NCBI RefSeq assembly: GCF_007830495.1
Contig: NZ_VLKW01000005.1
Location: 305,641-369,640, forward strand
Direction of reading: 5' to 3'
Origin: Pseudoduganella flava
GTDB taxonomy: Bacteria; Pseudomonadota; Gammaproteobacteria; Burkholderiales; Burkholderiaceae_D
DNA: 64,000 nt
A program made the position numbers and the translations under genes. Shown here piece after piece: positions 52,848 through 60,286 of this stretch. Each line of letters begins with the position of its first letter. Within the stretch, counting starts at the first letter, position 1. A model generated the notes under the pieces. The model searched no databases. It worked only from the letters and a program-made list of their open reading frames with translations, and had not been told where the DNA came from.

Positions 52848-53648
52848 ATGCGCGACACGCGAGAACTCGAAGCGCCGGCAGCGGCCGTGCGCGACCTGGT
52901 CCACACGCGCATCTGGCGCGAGGAAGCCCAGCCCGATAATCCGTTCGCCGCCCGCACGGCGTTCTGCCGCGGCTACGACGTGTTCGGCACGCTGGCCGGC
53001 AATGCGCGCTGGATCGAGATGCTGGTACTGCTGCTGCGCGACGAACTGCCCGGTGACGCGGCGCTCGATGCGCTGGAAGCACTGGCCGTCGCATTGGCCA
53101 ACCCGGGCCCGCGCGACCCCTCGGTGCATGCCGCGATGTGCGGCGCCGTCGGCGGCTCGGCCGCGGCGGCGGCGCTGATCGCCGCGCTGTCGGTCGGTGC
53201 CGGCCGCATCGGCGGCGCGCGCGAAGTGCACGATGCGATGACGATGTGGCGCGACTGCGGCGGCGATTTCGCCGCGTGGCTGGCCTGGTGCGAACGGGAA
53301 CAACCCGTTGATACGTGGCCGGCGCGGGAACACGTGCCGGGCTGCGATCCGCATGGCGTCGCGACGCCGCTGCCGGTCATGCAGCTGCTTGGCGCCGTCC
53401 GCAGCGCCGGGGCGCGCACCCGCTGGCTGGCCGAGAACGTCGAGGCGGCCCGCGCCGCCATCGGCCGGCCGCTGGCGCTGATGGGCGTCGCGGCCTGCGT
53501 CTTCACGGACCTGGGCTTCACGCCGGCCGAAGGCGAGATGCTGACCTTGCTGCTGCGCCTGCCCGGCGCCGCCGCGCACGCGCTGGAGCAAGGCGAAACA
53601 GGCTTCAAGCGCTTCCCGTTTTATTCGGTCGAACTGGAGGCCGCATGA
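52848..53648 (+). CDS. Citrate-synthase-fold (citryl-CoA-lyase-like) protein 1
   Basis: The 266-residue protein resembles short citryl-CoA lyase/citrate synthase proteins: CRGYDVFGTLAGNARWIEMLVLLL near residue 40, ALSVGAGRIGGAREVHDA near residue 120 and LLLRLPGAAAHALEQG near the end. The active-site His that normally precedes GGA (HHGGA) is Ile here, and the NVDG Asp position reads ALMG. A normal catalytic triad is therefore not visible. It may bind acyl-CoA without the usual chemistry, or act in a complex with the next protein. It starts 1 nt after the ThDP enzyme stop and overlaps the next gene (ATGA). Confidence 0.7.
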   Translation: MRDTRELEAPAAAVRDLVHTRIWREEAQPDNPFAARTAFCRGYDVFGTLAGNARWIEMLVLLLRDELPGDAALDALEALAVALANPGPRDPSVHAAMCGAVGGSAAAAALIAALSVGAGRIGGAREVHDAMTMWRDCGGDFAAWLAWCEREQPVDTWPAREHVPGCDPHGVATPLPVMQLLGAVRSAGARTRWLAENVEAARAAIGRPLALMGVAACVFTDLGFTPAEGEMLTLLLRLPGAAAHALEQGETGFKRFPFYSVELEAA

Positions 53649-54460
53649 ACGGGCCCGAACTGCTGCAACGCCACGCCGGCAAGCTGACCACCAGGGTCGG
53701 CGCCTGCTGGCCCGGCAGCCATGCGATCTTCCGCGGCCGCGACCTGCACCGCGAGCTGTCCGACGCGGACTGGGTCGACCTGTACGTGCTCGGCATCGTC
53801 GGCCGCCGGCTCGACCCGGCCGAGGTGCGCCTGCTGCACGCGATCTGGGTCAACACCAGCTATCCGGACGGCCGGCTGTGGAACAACCGCGTCGCCGCGC
53901 TGGCCGGCAGCACGCGCTCTTCCGCCAATCTCGGCATCGTCGCCGGCCTGGCGCTGTCGGAAGCGCAAGTGTACGGCGGCGGCGCCGGCATCCGCGCGTT
54001 CGCCTTCCTGCAGCAGGCCGCCGCGGCGATGGAAGCCGGCGACGACCTGGAAGCGCTGGTGCTGGCCGAGGCGCGCGCGCGCCGCATCTACGGCTACGGC
54101 CGGCCGATCAATTCGACCGACGAGCGCATCCCCGTCGTGCGCGCCATCGCCGGCCGGCTGGGCCTGGACCAGGGCCCGCACCTGCGCGCCGCCTACGCGA
54201 TCGAGCGCATCCTGCTGCCGCACTGGCCGCAGCTGCGCATGAACTATGCGGCGCTGCACGCGGCGCTGATCGCCGACATGGGCCTGACGGTGCGCGACTA
54301 CCAGCTGCTGCGTGTGCCGACATTCCTGGCCGGAATGGCGCCGTGCCAGGCCGAAGCGGCCGCCCGGCCGGCCGGCACGACGTTCCCGACGCCCTGCTCC
54401 GGAGTCGCCTACCACGGGGTTGCCGAGCGAACGTGGCAACGGCGCCGCACTCCAGACTGA
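53645..54460 (+). CDS. Citrate-synthase-fold protein 2
   Basis: The 271-residue product is a distant relative of the preceding protein: FRGRDLHRELSDADWVDLYVLGIVGRRLDP, RLWNNRVAALAGSTRSSANLG and ALSEAQVYGGGAGIRAFAFL. The His before GGG is Tyr, the GFGH motif reads GYGRP, and the NVDG region reads MNYAA, so all three usual catalytic positions are changed. RLWNNR resembles the DARIWPNR block of some citrate-synthase relatives. The ATG overlaps the stop of gene 1 (ATGA). A heteromer of the two proteins with the ThDP enzyme is plausible. A TonB receptor gene follows 75 nt later. Confidence 0.65.
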   Translation: MNGPELLQRHAGKLTTRVGACWPGSHAIFRGRDLHRELSDADWVDLYVLGIVGRRLDPAEVRLLHAIWVNTSYPDGRLWNNRVAALAGSTRSSANLGIVAGLALSEAQVYGGGAGIRAFAFLQQAAAAMEAGDDLEALVLAEARARRIYGYGRPINSTDERIPVVRAIAGRLGLDQGPHLRAAYAIERILLPHWPQLRMNYAALHAALIADMGLTVRDYQLLRVPTFLAGMAPCQAEAAARPAGTTFPTPCSGVAYHGVAERTWQRRRTPD

Positions 54461-54535
54461 TTTTTCGTGTGCATCTTTCATTGCTCAGGCTACAATGCAA
54501 TCGTTTGTATTCGGCAAGAGAAGTGAGGAGCGCTT

Positions 54536-56647
54536 GTGAAGTTGCAGAACATGAGGCGGAAAACCCTGGTAGTGCTGGTTGCCTGCGCACTGCCGCTGGC
54601 AGGTGCGCTGGCCCAGCCGGCCACGGAAGAAGAGGAACTGAGCCTGGTCTATGGCGACAACGACAGTGTCAGCATTGCCACCGGCAACAGCATGACGTTG
54701 CGCCGCGCCCCCGGCGTCGCCACCGTGATCACGGCGGCCGACATCGCGGCGATGGGCGCCACGGACCTGGACCAGGTGCTGGAAACGGTGCCCGGCCTGC
54801 ACGTCAACCGCAGCGCCAACAACTACACGCCGCAATATGTCGTGCGCGGCATCGTCAGCCAGTTCACGCCGCAGCTGCTGGTGCTGCAGAACGGCGTGCC
54901 GGTGACGACGGCCTTCACGGGCAGCAAGGGCAATCTGTGGGGAGGCTACCCCGTCGAGCACATCGCCCGCATCGAGGTGATGCGCGGCCCCGGCTCGGCG
55001 CTGTACGGTTCCGACGCGTTCTCCGGCGTCATCAACATCATCACCAAGGCGGCCACCGACACGCCGGGCACCGAGATCGGCGCGCGCGCCGGCTCGTTCC
55101 AGACGCGCGACGGCTGGGTGCAGCACGGCGGCATGATCGGCCCCGTGCAAGTGGCGGCCTACCTGCGCCGCGGCAGCAGCGACGGCTTCAAGCGCATCAT
55201 CGAGGCGGATGCGCAAACCCGCAACGACGCCCTGTTCGGCACCCATGTCAGCCTGGCGCCCGGCCCCGTCAACGTGGGCTACACGGCCACCGACGCGAAC
55301 CTGGAGCTGTCGTACCGGCAGTGGAAGGCGCGCTTCGGCTACAAGCTGCGCGACGACCTGGGCACCGGCGCCGGCATCTCCTCCGCGCTGGATCCGACCG
55401 GCCAGCAGCGCAGCGAGCGGATCACCACGGGCCTGTCGTGGGCCGATCCGAACGTCACGCGCAACTGGGGCTTCGGCGCCGCGCTGAACACCCAGCACTA
55501 CGAGCAGGAATTCCCCGTCGACTTCATGCTGCTGCCGCCGGGTACCAGGCTGCCGACCGGGACGTTCCCGAACGGCATGCGCGGCGGTCCGGACGAATAC
55601 GAACGGATCGTGCGCCTGTCCGCCTGGGCCGATTACAGCGGCTGGGATGATCACCACGTGCGCATCGGCGTCGGCCACGACGACCTGGACATGTACCGCA
55701 CGCACGAGAGCCGCAACTTCAACTACACGCCGGGCGGGACGCCGATCCCGCTGCCGGCCGTGGTGGACTTCGTCGACACCGATCCGTTCATCCTGCCGCA
55801 CCGGCGCCGCATCGATTACATCTACCTGCAGGACGAGTGGCGCCTGGCGCAGGACTGGAACCTGACGGCCGGCGTGCGCCACGACCAGTACTCGGACTTC
55901 GGCGGCACGACCAATCCGCGCGTCGCGCTGGTGTGGGATGCCAGCTACGACCTGACCGCGAAGCTGCTGTACGGCCGCGCGTTCCGGGCGCCGTCGTTCA
56001 ACGAAAGCTACAGCATCACGAACCCGGTCGCGCTGGGCAATCCGGACCTGAAGCCGGAAAAGAACAGCACGGTGGAACTGTCGTTCGCGTGGCAGGCCAC
56101 GGCCGACGCGCAGCTGAACGCCACGCTGTTCCACTACGATATGAGCAACATCATCCGCACCGTCGCCAACCGCATCCCGAACACGGGCGCGACGTATGCG
56201 AACACGGGCGACCAGATGGGCCGCGGGTTCGAACTGGAAGGCACGTGGACGCCGCTGCGCACCGTGCGCATGGTCGGCAATTACGCCTACCAGCGCTCGG
56301 TCGACAAGGCCACCGACCGCGACGCCGGCTATGCGCCGCACCACCACGTGAATGCCCGGGCCGACTGGCAATTCTCCAGCGGCATGATGGCCAGTTCGCA
56401 GCTGAACTGGGTGGGCGAACGCCAGCGCGCCGCCGGCGACGCCAGAGCCCCGCTGGGCGGCTACACGACGGTGGACCTGACCCTGGGCACGCGCCGCAAC
56501 CGGCAGGGCTGGAACTTCACGGCCTCGGTGCGCAACCTGTTCGACGCGGACGTGCGCGAACCGAGCCTGGCACCGGGCCTGTCGATTCCGAAGGACCTGC
56601 CGATGGCACCGCGTGCGTTCACGGTGCAGGCCGTTTATACGATGTAA
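54536..56647 (+). CDS. TonB-dependent receptor, complete
   Basis: The 703-residue outer membrane receptor has a signal peptide (about 1-27), a TonB-box-like region (LSLVYGDNDSVSIATG), the plug (GVATVITAADIAAMGATDLDQVLETVPGLHV, PQYVVRGI, IARIEVMRGPGSALYGSDAFSGVINIITK), then a barrel of about 560 residues. The last residue is Met (TVQAVYTM), not the usual Phe. It starts at GTG 54536 with GAGGAG upstream. The sequence type resembles siderophore/cobalamin receptors, but the ligand is unknown. Its place behind the ThDP/citrate-synthase-like genes suggests uptake of a related small molecule. Confidence 0.9.
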   Translation: MKLQNMRRKTLVVLVACALPLAGALAQPATEEEELSLVYGDNDSVSIATGNSMTLRRAPGVATVITAADIAAMGATDLDQVLETVPGLHVNRSANNYTPQYVVRGIVSQFTPQLLVLQNGVPVTTAFTGSKGNLWGGYPVEHIARIEVMRGPGSALYGSDAFSGVINIITKAATDTPGTEIGARAGSFQTRDGWVQHGGMIGPVQVAAYLRRGSSDGFKRIIEADAQTRNDALFGTHVSLAPGPVNVGYTATDANLELSYRQWKARFGYKLRDDLGTGAGISSALDPTGQQRSERITTGLSWADPNVTRNWGFGAALNTQHYEQEFPVDFMLLPPGTRLPTGTFPNGMRGGPDEYERIVRLSAWADYSGWDDHHVRIGVGHDDLDMYRTHESRNFNYTPGGTPIPLPAVVDFVDTDPFILPHRRRIDYIYLQDEWRLAQDWNLTAGVRHDQYSDFGGTTNPRVALVWDASYDLTAKLLYGRAFRAPSFNESYSITNPVALGNPDLKPEKNSTVELSFAWQATADAQLNATLFHYDMSNIIRTVANRIPNTGATYANTGDQMGRGFELEGTWTPLRTVRMVGNYAYQRSVDKATDRDAGYAPHHHVNARADWQFSSGMMASSQLNWVGERQRAAGDARAPLGGYTTVDLTLGTRRNRQGWNFTASVRNLFDADVREPSLAPGLSIPKDLPMAPRAFTVQAVYTM

Positions 56648-56972
56648 GGGTCAGACCCGGATCCCGGGTCTGACCCTAGACGCTGCATTTTGGGGTGAAA
56701 GCAGGCGCTGCACGGGCTCATGCTGAGACCCAAGACCCAACATCTGGGGTCAGACCCGGATCCCGGGTCTGACCCTAGACGCTGCATTTTGGGGTGAAAG
56801 CAGGCGCTGCACGGGCTCATGCTGAGACCCAAGACCCAACATCTGGGGTCAGACCCGGATCCCGGGTCTGACCCTAGACGCTGCATTTTGGGGTGAAAGC
56901 AGGCGCTGCACGGGCTCATGCTGAGACCCAAGGCCCAACATCCTTGGGTCAGACCCCGGCGGGGTCCGACCC
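56648..56972. repeat. 99-bp tandem repeat with palindromic GGGTCAGACCC cores
   Basis: Three nearly identical 99-bp units begin at 56648, 56747 and 56846; a partial fourth starts at 56946. Each opens with GGGTCAGACCCGG, a 3-nt loop and its reverse complement, a perfect 13-bp stem. The rest (ACGCTGCATTTTGGGG, then GCAGGCGCTGCACGGG) also contains paired segments. The last, shorter palindrome (56946-56972) abuts the hsp20 stop and the first begins right after the TonB receptor stop, so they may terminate both genes. The 99-nt period keeps open frames alive on both strands; I do not regard these as genes. Confidence 0.9.
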
Positions 56973-57425
56973 TCAGGTGATCTGCACCTTGCGGCCGTTG
57001 CCGCCCGCCTTCTTCGGCAACGTCAGCGCCACCACGCCGTTCTCGTAGCGCGCCTGCGCCTGGGCTTCGTCGACGGGCTTGTCGAGCGTGAACGAACGGT
57101 ATTGCTGGCCGTAGTAGCGTTCGCTGCGCACCAGCTTGCCTTCCTTCTTCTCGTCGTGTTCCTGGCGCGTCTCGGCAGAAATCGTCACGCGGTTGCCGTC
57201 GACGTCCACGTGGATGTCTTCCTTCTTCACGCCGGGAATTTCCGCCTTCACGCAATAGCCCTGCTCGCTTTCGGACACGTCCAGCCGCATCGCAGGCTGC
57301 GTGCCGTGGATGCCGCGCCCACCGAAGTCGCGCAGCAGCTCTTCCACATTGCGCAGCGGATCGAAGCGGCTCAGTTCGGAGCTCAGTCCGGAAAACGGAT
57401 CAAAGTTCATCAGATGATTGGCCAT
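56973..57425 (-). CDS. Small heat shock protein, Hsp20/alpha-crystallin family
   Basis: The 150-residue cytoplasmic chaperone binds unfolding proteins. The alpha-crystallin domain (about 45-140) contains RLDVSESEQGYCVKAEIPGV, KKEDIHVDVDGNRVTIS, the ERYYGQQYRSFTLD strand and the conserved ARYENGVVALTLPKK. The short C-terminal tail (NGRKVQIT) holds a possible IxI-like VQI motif. I chose ATG 57425 with AAGGAGG upstream; an upstream extension to 57455 lacks support. It diverges from the universal stress protein gene across a 199-bp region with an FNR-type box. Confidence 0.92.
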   Translation of the reverse strand: MANHLMNFDPFSGLSSELSRFDPLRNVEELLRDFGGRGIHGTQPAMRLDVSESEQGYCVKAEIPGVKKEDIHVDVDGNRVTISAETRQEHDEKKEGKLVRSERYYGQQYRSFTLDKPVDEAQAQARYENGVVALTLPKKAGGNGRKVQIT

Positions 57426-57511
57426 GATGTCCTCCTTCTGCTTCATGTTCTGCATCCGTTAGTTTACGCCGCCCGCGCGCAGTTTCAACACCCCGATCTT
57501 TCGTGCCGTAT

Positions 57512-57525
57512 TTGACCTTTATCAA
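57512..57525. promoter_or_regulatory. FNR/ANR-type box
   Basis: TTGAC-CTTT-ATCAA differs from the FNR consensus TTGAT-N4-ATCAA at one base. It lies 87 nt upstream of the hsp20 start and 100 nt upstream of the universal stress protein start. A gene end that looks like a Crp/Fnr regulator is found at 63875-64000. Regulation by oxygen limitation of one or both divergent units is inferred. Confidence 0.65.
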
Positions 57526-57624
57526 ATAAGCGGACTGACTCGCGACAAGGACGCTCGTACACTGGTCTACGGACACCTACCAATCACGGCGCCGTGCCGC
57601 GGTGCCATACCGAAGGAGTGAACC

Positions 57625-58461
57625 ATGTACAAGACCATCGTGGTGCATGTGGATGACAGCCCGCAGCTGCGGCCCCGCCTCGCCGTCGCGGCGCGCCTGG
57701 CCGCGCTGAACGAAGGCCACCTCGTCGGCAGCGCCGTCACCGGGATCAGCCAGCGCGATTACCTGCTGCTCGGCACATCGCCGATGGGGGCGCTGCCGGA
57801 CGGCGACTTCGACAAGCTGCGCGAGCGCGCCGAGGGCCAGCTGCAAGGCTTCACGGCCGAGATGCAACGCCTCGGTGTCGCGTCGTGGGAGCAGCGCACC
57901 GTCGAGGACGACGCCGAGCACGCGCTGCTGCTCGAATCGCTGTACGCCGACCTGATCGTGCTGAGCCGCGGCGCCCGCGCGCGCAGCCGGGTGCGCCTGA
58001 TGACTGACCTGTCCGAATACGTGGCGCTGCACTGCAGCCGCCCCGTCCTCGTCGTGCCGGACGACTATCCGACGGACGAGGTCGGCAATACGGTCGTCGT
58101 CGGCTGGAACGCCGGCATGGAAGCGTCGCGCGCGATCGCCGGCGCGCTGCCGCTGCTGAAAACGGCCAAGTCGGTGCTGGTCGCCCTGATCAACGCGGAC
58201 GAGATGACGGAGCGGCACGGCGAGCAGCCGGGTGCCGACCTGGCCACCTACCTGGCGCGCCACGGCGTCAACGTCGAGGTGGTGCGCGAGCGCAGCGACG
58301 CCGGCACGGCGCCGGCGCTGATCGGCCTGGCGCGCGACGCCGGGGCCGACCTGCTGGTGGCCGGCGCATATGGCCACAGCCGCTACCGCGAATGGATCGC
58401 CGGCGGCGTCACCCGCGGCCTGCTCGAGAAGATGACGATGCCGCTGCTGATGGCGCACTGA
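57625..58461 (+). CDS. Universal stress protein, two UspA domains
   Basis: The 278-residue cytoplasmic protein has two tandem Usp folds: the first starts MYKTIVVHVDDSPQ, the second follows NTVVVGWNAGMEASRAI near residue 155. The C-terminal ATP-binding pattern is in AGAYGHSRYREWIAGGVTRGLL. Such proteins help survival under energy or oxygen stress. AAGGAG precedes the ATG. PHA synthase starts 37 nt after its stop, so they are likely co-transcribed under the FNR-type box upstream. Confidence 0.9.
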   Translation: MYKTIVVHVDDSPQLRPRLAVAARLAALNEGHLVGSAVTGISQRDYLLLGTSPMGALPDGDFDKLRERAEGQLQGFTAEMQRLGVASWEQRTVEDDAEHALLLESLYADLIVLSRGARARSRVRLMTDLSEYVALHCSRPVLVVPDDYPTDEVGNTVVVGWNAGMEASRAIAGALPLLKTAKSVLVALINADEMTERHGEQPGADLATYLARHGVNVEVVRERSDAGTAPALIGLARDAGADLLVAGAYGHSRYREWIAGGVTRGLLEKMTMPLLMAH

Positions 58462-58498
58462 CCATGCGCCCCACCATCCCCACCAGGGGAGCCCGGCC

Positions 58499-60286
58499 AT
58501 GACGCGGGTTCCCCTTACCTCCTACTGTGCCTATCAACCGGAAGGCAGCGCCTGGCAAGGCGGCACATTGCATGAGACCCCGGAACGGGGCACCGACAAC
58601 GCCGCGGCCGACCTGCTGCTGAACGCCATCCTGGCGCGGATGACGAACTCCGTGTCGCCGGCCGCGCTGGCGACGGCCTGGTTCGACTGGGCCAGCCACC
58701 TGCTGCTGGCGCCGTCGAAGCAGCAGGAACTCTTCGTGCAGGGCACGACCAGCGTCGTCAGCTGGCTGCGCTATGCGGCCGAGGCCGTGCAACCCCATTG
58801 CGACCCGTGCCAGGTGATCGAACCGCTGGCGCAGGACCGCCGCTTTGCCGATCCCGGCTGGCAGCGCTGGCCGTACAACGTGCTGTCGCAGGGCTTCCTG
58901 CTGCAGCAGCAATGGTGGCACCACGCCACGATGGGCGTGCGCGGCGTGTCGCCGCACCACAGCGAAGTCATCACCTTCGTCGCACGCCAGCTGCTCGACT
59001 GCGCGGCACCGTCTAACTTCGTGCTGACCAATCCCGTCGTGCAGGCCGCCACGTTGCAGGCCGGCGGCATGAACCTGCTCTCCGGTGCGATGCGTGCGGC
59101 CGTCGACGCCAGCAAGGCGCTGGGCGGCACGCCGGCGGACAGCGCCTTCATGCCGGGCCGCGACGTGGCGATCACGCCCGGCAAGGTGGTGCTGCGCAAC
59201 GAACTGATCGAGCTGCTGCGCTACGACCCCGTCACGCCGCAGGTCCATGCGACGCCGCTCCTGATCGTGCCCGCATGGATCATGAAGTACTACATCCTCG
59301 ACCTGTCGCCGCACAACTCGCTGGTGCGCTACCTGGTCGGCAAGGGCCATACCGTGTTCATGATCTCGTGGAAGAACCCGCAGGCGGACGACCGCGACCT
59401 CGGCATGGAGGACTACCGCCGGCTCGGCGTGATGGCCGCCATCGACGCGATCTGCGCGCAGACCGGCGCGGCAAGCGTCAACGCCTGCGGCTACTGCCTG
59501 GGCGGCACCTTGCTGTCGATCGCCGCGGCCGCCATGGCCCGCGACGGCGACGACCGCCTGGCCAGTGTCACCCTGCTGGCCGCGCAGGTCGACTTCACGG
59601 AACCGGGCGAGCTGTCGCTGTTCATCGACGAGAGCGAAGTCAGCTACCTGGAAGCGGCGATGTGGAGCCAGGGCTACCTGGACACCCGCCAGATGGCCGG
59701 CGCGTTCCAGCTGCTGCGCTCGAACGACCTGATCTGGTCGCGCCGGCTGAAGCACTACCTGCTGAACCTGCCGGACCGCGATACCGACCTGATGGCGTGG
59801 AACGCGGATGCGACGCGCATGCCGTACCGGATGCACTCGGAATACCTGCGCCAGCTGTTCCTGCACAACGACCTGGCGCACGGCCGCTACCAGGTCGACG
59901 GCCGCCCCGTCGCGCTGACGGATGTCGAGGTCCCGATGTTCGCCGTCGGCACGCTGACGGACCACGTGGCGCCGTGGCGTTCCGTCTACAAGATCGTACT
60001 GCTGGCCGATACGGACGTGACGTTCCTGCTGACGTCCGGCGGCCACAACGTGGGCGTCGTCGCGCCGCCGGACAGCGGCAAGCGCAGCTACCAGATCGCC
60101 ACGCACAGCCAGGACACGGCGTTCATCGACGCCGAGCGCTGGCACGCCTGCGTGCCCGTCGTGCAGGGCTCGTGGTGGCCGGCATGGGAAGCATGGCTTG
60201 CCGACCAGGCCGGGCCGCTGATGCCGCCGCCGCCGGCCAGCCCGGCCCTGGACGCGGCGCCGGGGCGCTACGTGCTGCAACCATGA
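58499..60286 (+). CDS. phaC: Poly(3-hydroxyalkanoate) synthase
   Basis: The enzyme polymerises hydroxyacyl-CoA into storage polyester. The 595-residue protein has the PhaC lipase-like box GYCLGG with the nucleophile C333, an N-terminal domain (LLAPSKQQELFVQG, QRWPYNVLSQGFLLQQQWW), VPAWIMKYYILDLSP, and FMISWKNP. The catalytic Asp and His lie in GTLTDHVAPW and SGGHNVG. The C-terminus ends in a Pro/Ala-rich tail. No phaA, phaB or phasin gene is adjacent, and linkage to stress genes is typical of an alternative PhaC. Its stop overlaps the P-type ATPase start (ATGA). A low-oxygen electron/carbon sink role is inferred. Confidence 0.9.
   Translation: MTRVPLTSYCAYQPEGSAWQGGTLHETPERGTDNAAADLLLNAILARMTNSVSPAALATAWFDWASHLLLAPSKQQELFVQGTTSVVSWLRYAAEAVQPHCDPCQVIEPLAQDRRFADPGWQRWPYNVLSQGFLLQQQWWHHATMGVRGVSPHHSEVITFVARQLLDCAAPSNFVLTNPVVQAATLQAGGMNLLSGAMRAAVDASKALGGTPADSAFMPGRDVAITPGKVVLRNELIELLRYDPVTPQVHATPLLIVPAWIMKYYILDLSPHNSLVRYLVGKGHTVFMISWKNPQADDRDLGMEDYRRLGVMAAIDAICAQTGAASVNACGYCLGGTLLSIAAAAMARDGDDRLASVTLLAAQVDFTEPGELSLFIDESEVSYLEAAMWSQGYLDTRQMAGAFQLLRSNDLIWSRRLKHYLLNLPDRDTDLMAWNADATRMPYRMHSEYLRQLFLHNDLAHGRYQVDGRPVALTDVEVPMFAVGTLTDHVAPWRSVYKIVLLADTDVTFLLTSGGHNVGVVAPPDSGKRSYQIATHSQDTAFIDAERWHACVPVVQGSWWPAWEAWLADQAGPLMPPPPASPALDAAPGRYVLQP

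Noticed and set aside
56648..56972. CRISPR array
   Set aside because: The whole 99-bp unit is repeated with no variable spacers, and there are no cas genes.
56635..57255. Minus-strand frame encoding a thrice-repeated 33-residue peptide
   Set aside because: The repetition comes from the 99-bp non-coding palindromic array; the rest is a shadow of hsp20.
57558..57563. TACACT as the -10 of an FNR-activated promoter
   Set aside because: Its distance from the FNR-type box does not fit the usual class II spacing, so I report only the box.
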